Below, one piece after another: positions 13,990 through 19,773 of a DNA stretch of 19,773 bases (its first letter is position 1; each line of letters opens with the position of its first letter). A program made the position numbers and the translations under genes. Source of the stretch: CAZKRU01 sp964555235 (GTDB lineage Bacteria; Verrucomicrobiota; Verrucomicrobiia; Methylacidiphilales; CAMAQI01); contig CAZKRU010000075.1 in assembly GCA_964555235.1 (NCBI GenBank), forward strand, positions 1 to 19,773. Direction: 5' to 3'. The notes below the pieces were generated by a model, which was not told the DNA's origin, ran no database searches, and saw only the letters and a list, made by a program, of their open reading frames with translations.

Positions 13990-14496
13990 TTATCGCTTGC
14001 GATCAACGACGGCTTGGATGATGGCGGCATCATCGGTTTCGTGATCGGCGACGAGTTGAAGAAATTCGGCTGGGTGAAATCCGTTTTCCCGGAGAAACTT
14101 TCGATCTCCTCCGCAGCCGTACATGATTTCGGGATGAAGTTCTCCCCGGAGTTTGGCTTTTGCTTTCGGGATGATTCGAGGAAGCCAGCGAACTCCACGA
14201 GCTTCCGCATCGCGAGCGGGGAGGGTTTGAGGGTCGAGGATTTGAGGGCTCCGCTTTCCATTTTGGTGTTTGAGGAAATAGTGGTGCCGAATTTCATGAA
14301 CACGGAGAAACGCATCGAGATCCGGCTCTCCTCCATTCACAAAATCCTCTGCGTAGTCGTAAACTTCCTGAGCGTTAACGCCGAAGGAATCGAGGGTGCG
14401 AGTTTCTTCCTCGTTAAAATAAGTGGAGCTTCCGCGTTGGCCTTGGCGATAGCATTGGACGGCTTTTTCCCAGAGCGATTGAAGGGAGAGGTTCAT
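13990..14496 (-). CDS. DUF5069-like protein
   Basis: The 168-residue soluble protein has two halves. Residues 1-80 carry TYFNEEETRTLDSFGVNAQE, then YDYAEDFVNGGEPDLDAFLR and HEIRHHYFLKHQNG. The C-terminal half has LPARDAEARGVRWLPRIIPK, AKAKLRGELHPEIMYGCGGD and RKFLRENGFHPAEFLQLV. The WLPRxIxKAxAKLxGEL...GCGGDRxFL pattern is that of DUF5069 proteins, which I know mainly from Verrucomicrobiota and whose function is unknown. Its ATG overlaps the stop of the glycosyltransferase gene by four bases (ATGA), so it belongs to the sugar operon as the last gene. That position suggests a link with glycan assembly, but the sequence itself gives no catalytic motif. Confidence 0.7.
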   Translation of the reverse strand: MNLSLQSLWEKAVQCYRQGQRGSSTYFNEEETRTLDSFGVNAQEVYDYAEDFVNGGEPDLDAFLRVHEIRHHYFLKHQNGKRSPQILDPQTLPARDAEARGVRWLPRIIPKAKAKLRGELHPEIMYGCGGDRKFLRENGFHPAEFLQLVADHETDDAAIIQAVVDRKR

Positions 14497-15608
14497 TTTA
14501 AGAATTCCTGGCCGTAATCATTCCACGTAGGAAATTTTCGTCTGATCGCCTCTTGAGTGAGTTCTTCATATTTTTCGGAAATGCTAAGGAGGGTGAGAAT
14601 TCCATCGGCCAGGGCTTGAACAGAAGAAGTGTCGACACAGAGGCATCCGCCGCCGGTTGCGGTCTCGGCAATGGCACCGGAATTTCCGCAAAGGGAGGGG
14701 CGCGCATGCCAGAGGCTTTCTAAAATCGGGAGACCGAACCCTTCCTTGATGGAGGGGTAAACCGTGAAGGAGCATTTCTGATATTCCTCGTGAAGAAGAT
14801 CGTCGTCGACTTGTTGGAGCCAGCGGATCGGGTGGCCGCGCTCTTGAAGTTTCTGAAGTTTTTGACGAACTCGAGGCCCCCCTTCTTCGCAATCTTTACC
14901 GACAAGCATCAATTCGAAACGGGTGTTGCGTTCCCAGAGTAAGTCGGCGGCATCGAGAAGGGGGAGGTGATTTTTTCGAGGCTCCAGGCTTGAGACGCAA
15001 AGGATTCGCTTTGCCGAAAAATTTCCAGTGGTTCCGCGTGGGACTTCAGGAAAATCGGTGGGCCACGAAAGGACTCGCGTGGGAGCTGATTGAAGGGAGG
15101 AGCTGCTCCAAAACTTCTTTAAATCGGCTTCCGCTTCGTGAGAGACGCAGGTGACGAGATTGAAGCGATTCAGAGTGGTGAGATAATCCGTGAATCGCGG
15201 GCGTCGTTCCGGCGCAGTCAGGGGTGAGTGGGTCCAGGCGATGGCGTCATGAAAGATCGCAGCAAGGATGGCGTCGGTCTTGAGATTTTGTAGAAACTCG
15301 ATGCGCCAATCTTGAAAAATTTCAGGGACGATGAAGGCATCCTGAGGGCCGAGGGCTGAAGCGAGATTGAAGCGATTGAAGCGATGTTGAAAGTTTCGCA
15401 TCCAATTGGGAAGGGGCCGGGTCGGTTCGGAGGCGAGAAGACGGGCTTCACGTTTCGAGAGGCGGCAATAAGAGCCGAGAGCGTTATCCCAGAGAATCGG
15501 CGTGATCGGTGGAAAAGGGGAGAGCGCTTTGAGAAGGCCCCGAACGGTTCGCGGCACTCCCGTATTGAGGGGAGACTTGCAGGTGCTCGTGACGTCGAGG
15601 TAGATCAT
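14493..15608 (-). CDS. GT4-family glycosyltransferase
   Basis: The 371-residue protein has a GT-B fold. The N-terminal half includes TGVPRTVRGLLKAL near residue 16, the acceptor-side glycine loop. The C-terminal half has ILCVSSLEPRKNHLPLLDAA (donor-side start with the RKN motif), LMLVGKDCEEGG and the nucleotide-sugar site SIKEGFGLPILESLWHARP, where the EGFGLPILE stretch is the EX7E motif of GT4 retaining enzymes. It would transfer a sugar from a nucleotide donor in the cytoplasm at the inner membrane. Because it overlaps rfbA by four bases, dTDP-rhamnose is a reasonable donor, but GT4 sequences do not fix the donor. It also overlaps the downstream DUF5069-like gene by four bases. Confidence 0.85.
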   Translation of the reverse strand: MIYLDVTSTCKSPLNTGVPRTVRGLLKALSPFPPITPILWDNALGSYCRLSKREARLLASEPTRPLPNWMRNFQHRFNRFNLASALGPQDAFIVPEIFQDWRIEFLQNLKTDAILAAIFHDAIAWTHSPLTAPERRPRFTDYLTTLNRFNLVTCVSHEAEADLKKFWSSSSLQSAPTRVLSWPTDFPEVPRGTTGNFSAKRILCVSSLEPRKNHLPLLDAADLLWERNTRFELMLVGKDCEEGGPRVRQKLQKLQERGHPIRWLQQVDDDLLHEEYQKCSFTVYPSIKEGFGLPILESLWHARPSLCGNSGAIAETATGGGCLCVDTSSVQALADGILTLLSISEKYEELTQEAIRRKFPTWNDYGQEFLK

Positions 15609-16495
15609 GCGGTGGACAAGAGAGAGCGAAGGTAGGTGGCGTATTCTGTTTTACCGAGAGCATCGGCACGACGGCTCAGTTGATCAGAGGTCATCCATCC
15701 AGAGCGAAAGGCAATTTCCTCGAGACAGGCGATTTTAAGGCCTTGGCGGTCTTGAACGACTTGAACGAAGTTGGCGGCTTGAAGTAAGGCGTCAGGGGAA
15801 CCGGTATCGAGCCAGGCGGTTCCACGTCCAAGAATTTCAACGCGGAGCGATCCTGAGTTGAGGTAGCAACGGTTGAGGTCGGTGATTTCAAGTTCGCCCC
15901 GTTTGGAGGGTTTGAGGGCTTTTGCGTAGGGAACCACTTGGGAGTCGTAAAAATAAATTCCGGGAACAGCAAAATTCGATTTGGGCTGTGCCGGTTTTTC
16001 TTCAAGGGAAATGGCGCGTCCGGTGGAATCAAACTCAACCACGCCATAGGCGGATGGCTGAGCGACCCGGTAGCCAAAGATTGTTGCTCCGGAAGCTTGC
16101 GAGCTCGCATGTTTGAGCGTGTTCGAAAATTTTTCTCCGTAGAAAAGATTGTCCCCGAGGACAAGTGCCGAGGGAGCGCCGGCGAGGAAGGATTCACCAA
16201 TCACAAAGGCTTGGGCCAATCCTTCAGGCTTTGGTTGTTCTGCGTAAGAGAATTTCAGGCCGAGAGATTCGCCGGTTTCGAGAAGCTCTTGAAATCGGGG
16301 GAGATCGGTCGGAGTGGAGATGATTAAAATTTCCCGAATTCCGGCCAGCATCAGGGCGGAGAGAGGATAATAGATCATCGGCTTGTCATAGACCGGGAGC
16401 AACTGTTTGCTGACCGATTTGGTCAGCGGGTAAAGTCGCGTGCCGGAGCCGCCGGCGAGAATGATCCCTTTTCGAGTTGAAGATGCAGGATTCAT
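15605..16495 (-). CDS. rfbA: Glucose-1-phosphate thymidylyltransferase
   Basis: The enzyme joins dTTP and glucose-1-phosphate to give dTDP-glucose, the first step of dTDP-L-rhamnose synthesis, in the cytoplasm. Its 296 residues match the family length. Visible motifs are GIILAGGSGTRLYPLTKSVS (nucleotide loop), KQLLPVYDKPMIYYPLSALM, LVLGDNLFYGEKFSNTL (Mg-binding Asp), AYGVVEFDSTGRAISLEEKP, PGIYFYDSQV, RGELEITDLNRCYL and RGTAWLDTGSPDALLQAANF. All the expected sites are present. It overlaps rfbB upstream and the glycosyltransferase downstream by four bases each (ATGA), showing tight translational coupling. Confidence 0.95.
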   Translation of the reverse strand: MNPASSTRKGIILAGGSGTRLYPLTKSVSKQLLPVYDKPMIYYPLSALMLAGIREILIISTPTDLPRFQELLETGESLGLKFSYAEQPKPEGLAQAFVIGESFLAGAPSALVLGDNLFYGEKFSNTLKHASSQASGATIFGYRVAQPSAYGVVEFDSTGRAISLEEKPAQPKSNFAVPGIYFYDSQVVPYAKALKPSKRGELEITDLNRCYLNSGSLRVEILGRGTAWLDTGSPDALLQAANFVQVVQDRQGLKIACLEEIAFRSGWMTSDQLSRRADALGKTEYATYLRSLLSTA

Positions 16496-17580
16496 GAAGT
16501 TTTCCTTCCTTCGCCGGAGCCCAAGCGTTCGCGTGCATAGTTGCGCTCCGTGATTTGTTTACACCAATCCGAGTGATCGAGATACCAGCGAACCGTTTTT
16601 TCAAGGCCCGTGGCGAGATTTTCAGTCGGCTTCCAGCCGAGCTCTTGATGGAGCTTTGAAAAATTAATGGCGTAACGGCGATCATGGCCGGGGCGATCCG
16701 CGACAAACGTTTTCAGGTCGGTATACGGCTTTCCGTTTTTACGAGGGGCAAAACGTTGGAGAAGCGAGCAAAGCGTATCGATGATTTCGAGATTGGTGGT
16801 TTCAGCATTGCCGCCGACGTTGTAGGTTTCGCCGACACGACCTTTTTCCAAAACGAGGCGAATCGCAGCACAGTGGTCCTCGACAAATAGCCAGTCGCGA
16901 ACGTTTTTTCCATCGCCATAAATGGGGAGCGGTTTTTCTTCGAGGGCATTCAAGATCATGAGGGGGATCAATTTTTCAGGAAATTGATACGGGCCGTAAT
17001 TGTTGGAGCAATTCGTGGTAAGGGTCGGGAGTCCGTGCGTGTGATGAAAGGCTCGAACGAGGTGATCGCTGGCCGCTTTTGATGCGGCATAAGGGCTGTT
17101 CGGAGCGAAGGGGGTCGTTTCTTCGAATGCGGAATCTTTCGCTCCGAGCGAGCCGTAGACTTCATCGGTGGAGACGTGTAAAAAGCGAAAGGCCTTGGAA
17201 GATTCGGAAGGGAGTGCTTTCCAATAACGTCGAATGGTTTCAAGGAGGCGAAGCGTTGCGGCGACATTAGTTTCGATAAAGGGTTCCGCAGAGTCGATTG
17301 ATCGGTCAACGTGGGACTCGGCAGCAAAATTCACGACGGCCGTGATCGAGTGTTTGGCTAATAATTCAGAAATAAGCGTGGGGTTTCCGATGTCGCCATG
17401 AACGAAGGTGTAACGTGGATCGGTTTCGAATTCCCGGAGGTTTTCGGGATTTCCGGCGTAGGTCAGTTTGTCGAGATTAATGATCTGAACGGATTCAGAG
17501 GATTGACGGAGTTGGCATCGAATAAAATTCGATCCGATAAATCCGGAGCCTCCGGTGACGAGCCAGACGGGAGTTTTCAT
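16492..17580 (-). CDS. rfbB: dTDP-glucose 4,6-dehydratase
   Basis: The enzyme converts dTDP-glucose to dTDP-4-keto-6-deoxyglucose with bound NAD+. ATG 17580 was chosen because it makes the same four-base ATGA overlap with the upstream gene that is seen at the other joints; it gives 362 residues. Motifs: TGGSGFIGSNF (9-19), NFAAESHVDRSI (84-95), the catalytic Thr138-Asp139-Glu140 within STDEVYG, Tyr164-Ala-Ala-Ser-Lys168, and NNYGPYQFPEKLIPLMIL followed by PIYGDGKNVRDWLFVEDHC. All catalytic residues are intact. In the operon it precedes rfbA and follows the NRS/ER-like gene. Confidence 0.95.
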   Translation of the reverse strand: MKTPVWLVTGGSGFIGSNFIRCQLRQSSESVQIINLDKLTYAGNPENLREFETDPRYTFVHGDIGNPTLISELLAKHSITAVVNFAAESHVDRSIDSAEPFIETNVAATLRLLETIRRYWKALPSESSKAFRFLHVSTDEVYGSLGAKDSAFEETTPFAPNSPYAASKAASDHLVRAFHHTHGLPTLTTNCSNNYGPYQFPEKLIPLMILNALEEKPLPIYGDGKNVRDWLFVEDHCAAIRLVLEKGRVGETYNVGGNAETTNLEIIDTLCSLLQRFAPRKNGKPYTDLKTFVADRPGHDRRYAINFSKLHQELGWKPTENLATGLEKTVRWYLDHSDWCKQITERNYARERLGSGEGRKTS

Positions 17581-18449
17581 AAGCTTTGCTTCCAATGTAA
17601 AAGGGCTTTCTCAACGGCCGTGTAACCATCGGTCATCGGAATTCCGAGTTTAAGGAGCTTGCTGGAATCGAGAACGCAATTGGAGCGATGAGCTTTTGCG
17701 GCTTTTTTCATGAACTCGGCTTCGTCTGCAAAGAATTCGTAGTTTTTGCGGCAGACGCCGGTTTTGATGATGAGATCGACGACGCCTCGAGTGGTGACAG
17801 GGCCGGGGTTCGTCACGTTGTAAATTCCAAACGGAGCGCGTCGCTCCCAGGTTTCCCATGTGGCGGAGACATATTCTTGGAGTTGTGAGAGGGAATTGGT
17901 GAAATCAACGACCTTTTCGTAGCGAATTAACTTCGTGATGTAATTTCGAGGACTATCAACTTCATTAAACGGGAGGCGAAGTCTCCAGAGGTAAACGTTC
18001 GGAACACCGGTGAGAATTTCTTCGCCCAGGGCTTTGGTTCCGCTGTAGAAGCTGCAGTTGTTTTGGCGGAAGGAAAAATTTGGAGCCTCTTCTTCGGTAA
18101 ATCCCGAGCCATCCGGATGTGCGCCGGTGTAGATACATCCGGAGGAGACATGGCCCCAAGGGAGTTTTTCATCGGTGCAGACCTCGGCCAAAATTCCAGG
18201 AAGGATGGCGTTACCAAGGAGACAATTGGTCTGATCCGTTTCACAGGCATCGACGTTCGGTTTTCCGGTGTAACCGGCTGCGTTGATTAGAAAATGGGGT
18301 TTGGTAGTTCGAATCAGTTGTCGCAAGAGTTCCTTTTGCGTGTAGTCGCAGTCCTTGCGTGAGACAGAACGATAGGTCACCCCGCGAACTTCAAATAGTT
18401 GACGATACGCTGCGCCGACGTACCCGGTTCCGCCCAAAAGAAGAATCAT
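17577..18449 (-). CDS. NRS/ER-like bifunctional 3,5-epimerase/4-reductase for dTDP-rhamnose
   Basis: The 290-residue extended SDR has the cofactor loop GGTGYVG (6-12), NAAGYTGKPNVDACE (56-70), VSSGCIY (101-107) and Tyr135-Ser-Gly-Thr-Lys139. Its strongest resemblance by eye is to the plant UDP-4-keto-6-deoxyglucose 3,5-epimerase/4-reductase (the C-terminal part of RHM, or UER1): shared blocks include NAAGxTGxPNVDxCE, FYSxTKAxxEE, SPRNYITKLIRYEKVVDFTN and an ALLHW end. RfbD reductases have the same fold, but not the PNVDxCE and NPRNxITKxxRYxKVV signatures as I know them. If bifunctional, it completes dTDP-L-rhamnose synthesis alone, which fits the absence of rfbC and rfbD here. It is the first gene of the operon. 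No Shine-Dalgarno site precedes the ATG. Confidence 0.78.
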   Translation of the reverse strand: MILLLGGTGYVGAAYRQLFEVRGVTYRSVSRKDCDYTQKELLRQLIRTTKPHFLINAAGYTGKPNVDACETDQTNCLLGNAILPGILAEVCTDEKLPWGHVSSGCIYTGAHPDGSGFTEEEAPNFSFRQNNCSFYSGTKALGEEILTGVPNVYLWRLRLPFNEVDSPRNYITKLIRYEKVVDFTNSLSQLQEYVSATWETWERRAPFGIYNVTNPGPVTTRGVVDLIIKTGVCRKNYEFFADEAEFMKKAAKAHRSNCVLDSSKLLKLGIPMTDGYTAVEKALLHWKQSL

Positions 18450-18456
18450 GACGGAT

Positions 18457-18485
18457 TAGCAAGCCAGAAAACAGGAGAATGACAA
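18457..18485 (-). promoter_or_regulatory. Possible promoter of the sugar operon
   Basis: On the minus strand TTGTCA (18485-18480), 17 bases, then TTGCTA (18462-18457), seven bases before the ATG at 18449. The transcript would be nearly leaderless, consistent with the lack of a Shine-Dalgarno site. The -10 box is weak. The MITE-like element begins 28 bases upstream of it. Confidence 0.25.
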
Positions 18486-18512
18486 GCTCGAGCTCGGATT
18501 TCCCCTCACTTC

Positions 18513-18815
18513 TGTCCAAAATAAAGCCCGATCTCCGAGGTGAAACTGGCTTAAACCGCAAAGCCTCAACGACCTCAAAGGGATGGGATGGTTTGGATTT
18601 GAAAACAGAAGCCCCCTCTTTGAGTTTTTGCGTCGTCGCCCTGCCCGCAATGCCTACGGCATAGCCGTTGCAGGCGGGGGTGGAAACTGCAACGCTCCGA
18701 TTGGATCGCAACGACTCCAATGGCTCGAAGAGAGGCGCTCATTGACAGATAATTAAGTAAGGTAAACCTCTCCGTCAGCTGACGGACTGGAGGTATCTGA
18801 CTTCTATTTTGGACA
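18513..18815. mobile_element. MITE-like element, copy 1 (303 bases)
   Basis: The ends are perfect 11-base inverted repeats, TGTCCAAAATA (18513-18523) and TATTTTGGACA (18805-18815); one more base on each side and two further inner bases nearly match. No long reading frame of its own is evident. Inside, 18640-18753 is shared with copy 2 at about four positions in five and contains an imperfect hairpin (CCCTGCCCGCAA with TTGCAGGCGGGG). Unique to this copy is a perfect 16-base palindrome TCCGTCAGCTGACGGA (about 18772-18787). No target-site duplication is visible at the edges. This element is all there is in the 379-base gap between two genes. Confidence 0.75.
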
Positions 18816-18828
18816 GGAATGCTTTGAA

Positions 18829-19068
18829 TTAAGCGGGAGGATTGGGGCGTTTTTTTTCAATCTGAACGACCATGGCCGTAAAGGCTCCGACAAGGGTCAT
18901 GGGGACTGCGATGAGAAAAAGGACACTCCATGAAAAGCTGTTTTGAATCGTTTTGATGTCAGCGGTCGCCGTGATGGTTGCGGGATCTTTGCATCCCGGG
19001 CAGGCTTGAAGCGGGGAGAGAGCTCCCCAGAAAAGGGCCAAGGCGGCAAGTGTGAAAACACGTTTCAT
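18829..19068 (-). CDS. Small membrane-anchored CxxC protein
   Basis: From ATG 19068 the protein has 79 residues (a TTG seven codons upstream is in frame). It begins with a signal peptide or first membrane helix (MKRVFTLAALALFWGALSPL), followed by ACPGCKDPA with Cys23 and Cys26, a short hydrophilic stretch and one membrane helix (about 48-70, SVLFLIAVPMTLVGAFTAMV), ending KKRPNPPA in the cytoplasm. The CPGC motif on the outer face could bind a metal or take part in disulfide exchange. I have an impression of similar small proteins beside cytochrome oxidase assembly genes, but nothing here supports that. The gene is bracketed by the two MITE-like copies, 13 bases and 64 bases away. Confidence 0.65.
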   Translation of the reverse strand: MKRVFTLAALALFWGALSPLQACPGCKDPATITATADIKTIQNSFSWSVLFLIAVPMTLVGAFTAMVVQIEKKRPNPPA

Positions 19069-19132
19069 CGAAAATGAGGTTAGTCTCAAAAAGGGGGAAA
19101 TTCAATCCGTAATTTTATGGACGTCCCATCCC

Positions 19133-19299
19133 TGTCCAAAATAAAGTCGGATTGAATTGGAGAACTTCGCGGTTTTGACCTGCCCGCATTGTTACGCAAA
19201 GCGTTGCAGGCGGGGGTGGAAACTTCAACGATCCGATTAGACCGCAACGCCTCCGAGGGCCCGAAGGGAGACTCTCATTGACGGGTAATATTTTGGACA
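19133..19299. mobile_element. MITE-like element, copy 2 (167 bases)
   Basis: It has the same perfect 11-base terminal inverted repeats as copy 1 (19133-19143 and 19289-19299), with the shared block at 19179-19289. It lacks about 60 bases of the left half and about 55 bases of the right half of copy 1, so it is either an internally deleted form or a shorter family member. Its right end lies inside the last codons of the membrane-protein gene at 19275-19667. No target-site duplication is seen. Confidence 0.75.
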
Positions 19300-19667
19300 C
19301 CAATGTGGAGTCTTAAATCGTTTGTGAGGGTTTCCATGACCTGATCGATAGTTTCATTTTCTTGGTTCGCTAATTGCGACTCAATGGCCTCATCGCGTTT
19401 CCAGAGAATGTATCCGGTGACGTTCAGAGCAACATAGACGACTTGCTGAACGATCAAGGAATGGTGATGACTCCAGACGCCGCTGAGGAGCCAGCCGACA
19501 TCTGCTCCGAGAAAAATAAGAAATGAAAAAGCCCGTTTCTGGATGCAGTACCAGAAGCCAATTAAGGAGAAGAGCGTCGAAGTCCACTCCAAAAGATCCT
19601 TCCAATCGAGACCTAAATCATCCATTCCTCGCCGTAAACCGACCGTGACTGATAATAACTCACTCAT
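19275..19667 (-). CDS. Small membrane protein, weakly PnuC-like, C-terminus formed by the MITE
   Basis: ATG 19667 is preceded by GGGAG at a short distance and gives 130 residues. There is a leader MSELLSVTVGLRRGMDDLGL, then about three membrane segments: LEWTSTLFSLIGFWYCIQKR, AFSFLIFLGADVGWLLSGVW and LIVQQVVYVALNVTGYILWK. The topology and the WYxxQKR...GYxLWKR pattern recall half of a nicotinamide riboside (PnuC-type) transporter, but the resemblance is weak. The C-terminal cytoplasmic tail is acidic (ESQLANQENETIDQVMETL). The last residues (VQNITRQ) and the stop codon come from the terminal inverted repeat of the MITE-like copy 2, so the original C-terminus has been replaced. Confidence 0.55.
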   Translation of the reverse strand: MSELLSVTVGLRRGMDDLGLDWKDLLEWTSTLFSLIGFWYCIQKRAFSFLIFLGADVGWLLSGVWSHHHSLIVQQVVYVALNVTGYILWKRDEAIESQLANQENETIDQVMETLTNDLRLHIGVQNITRQ

Positions 19668-19719
19668 AACTCCCACTTTCCCTAAAACCAATTTTTAACC
19701 GCGTGAATTTCTTGGGCAG

Positions 19720-19764
19720 ATTTAACCCAAATTTTGCAATAGCCCCTCTATTTCAAAATTTGCC
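19720..19764. repeat. Second AT-flanked inverted repeat
   Basis: CAAATTTTG (19728-19736) pairs with CAAAATTTG (19754-19762). The left arm with its flank, TTTAACCCAAATTTTGCAAT, closely matches the reverse complement of 10928-10948 (TTTAATCCCAGATTTTGCAT). It lies upstream of the small membrane protein gene, where it could be an operator or a dispersed repeat. Confidence 0.45.
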
Positions 19765-19773
19765 TCATAAAAA

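Noticed and set aside
13924..14517. Plus-strand frame of 197 residues opposite the DUF5069-like gene
   Set aside because: The minus-strand gene matches a family and overlaps its neighbour by ATGA; the plus-strand frame has no motif and crosses the inverted repeat.
18513..18815. Small plus- and minus-strand frames inside MITE copy 1 as genes
   Set aside because: They begin or end inside repeat sequence, are not kept in copy 2 and have no start signals.

Overview
The window reads as a chromosomal segment of a Gram-negative bacterium, most likely a Verrucomicrobiota member. The pointers are two secreted FecR-domain proteins of a type I associate with that phylum, a DUF5069-like protein, a GT-C/TPR membrane protein and very sparse Shine-Dalgarno sites. 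This is judged from protein resemblance only; no marker gene is present. No rRNA, tRNA, CRISPR array or intact insertion sequence was seen.

Layout. Positions 1-2328 are accessory DNA: the first 36 codons of a REP-associated (Y1/IS200-like) transposase, a remnant of a mobile-element primase/helicase cut at both ends, a small stand-alone WYL-like protein with a good terminator, and a frameshifted secreted protein followed one base later by a small lipoprotein. Positions 2519-6469 hold a SAM-dependent methyltransferase and, divergently, a large membrane protein with a GT-C-like N-terminal half and a TPR C-terminal half. Positions 6565-10812 hold two tandem FecR-domain paralogues, each with a similarly placed promoter-like site, and an outer-membrane beta-barrel protein whose start codon overlaps the stop of the second paralogue.

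From 10971 to the end all genes are on the minus strand: an unrecognised 193-residue protein; an SDR oxidoreductase followed by a cysteine-desulfurase-like protein lacking the PLP lysine; a tightly overlapped five-gene sugar operon (NRS/ER-like epimerase-reductase, rfbB, rfbA, a GT4 glycosyltransferase, a DUF5069-like gene); and two small membrane proteins interleaved with two copies of a MITE-like element.

The sugar operon can be read as a compact dTDP-L-rhamnose pathway: RfbA makes dTDP-glucose, RfbB makes the 4-keto-6-deoxy sugar, and one protein resembling the plant 3,5-epimerase/4-reductase could replace RfbC plus RfbD; the glycosyltransferase would use the product. The FecR/FecR/barrel group looks like a cell-surface module with a conserved N-terminal half and a diverging exported half. 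Short palindromes at gene ends share a core around GGGCGACCTCGATGA and, with the transposase at the left edge, suggest an active or recent REP-type repeat population.
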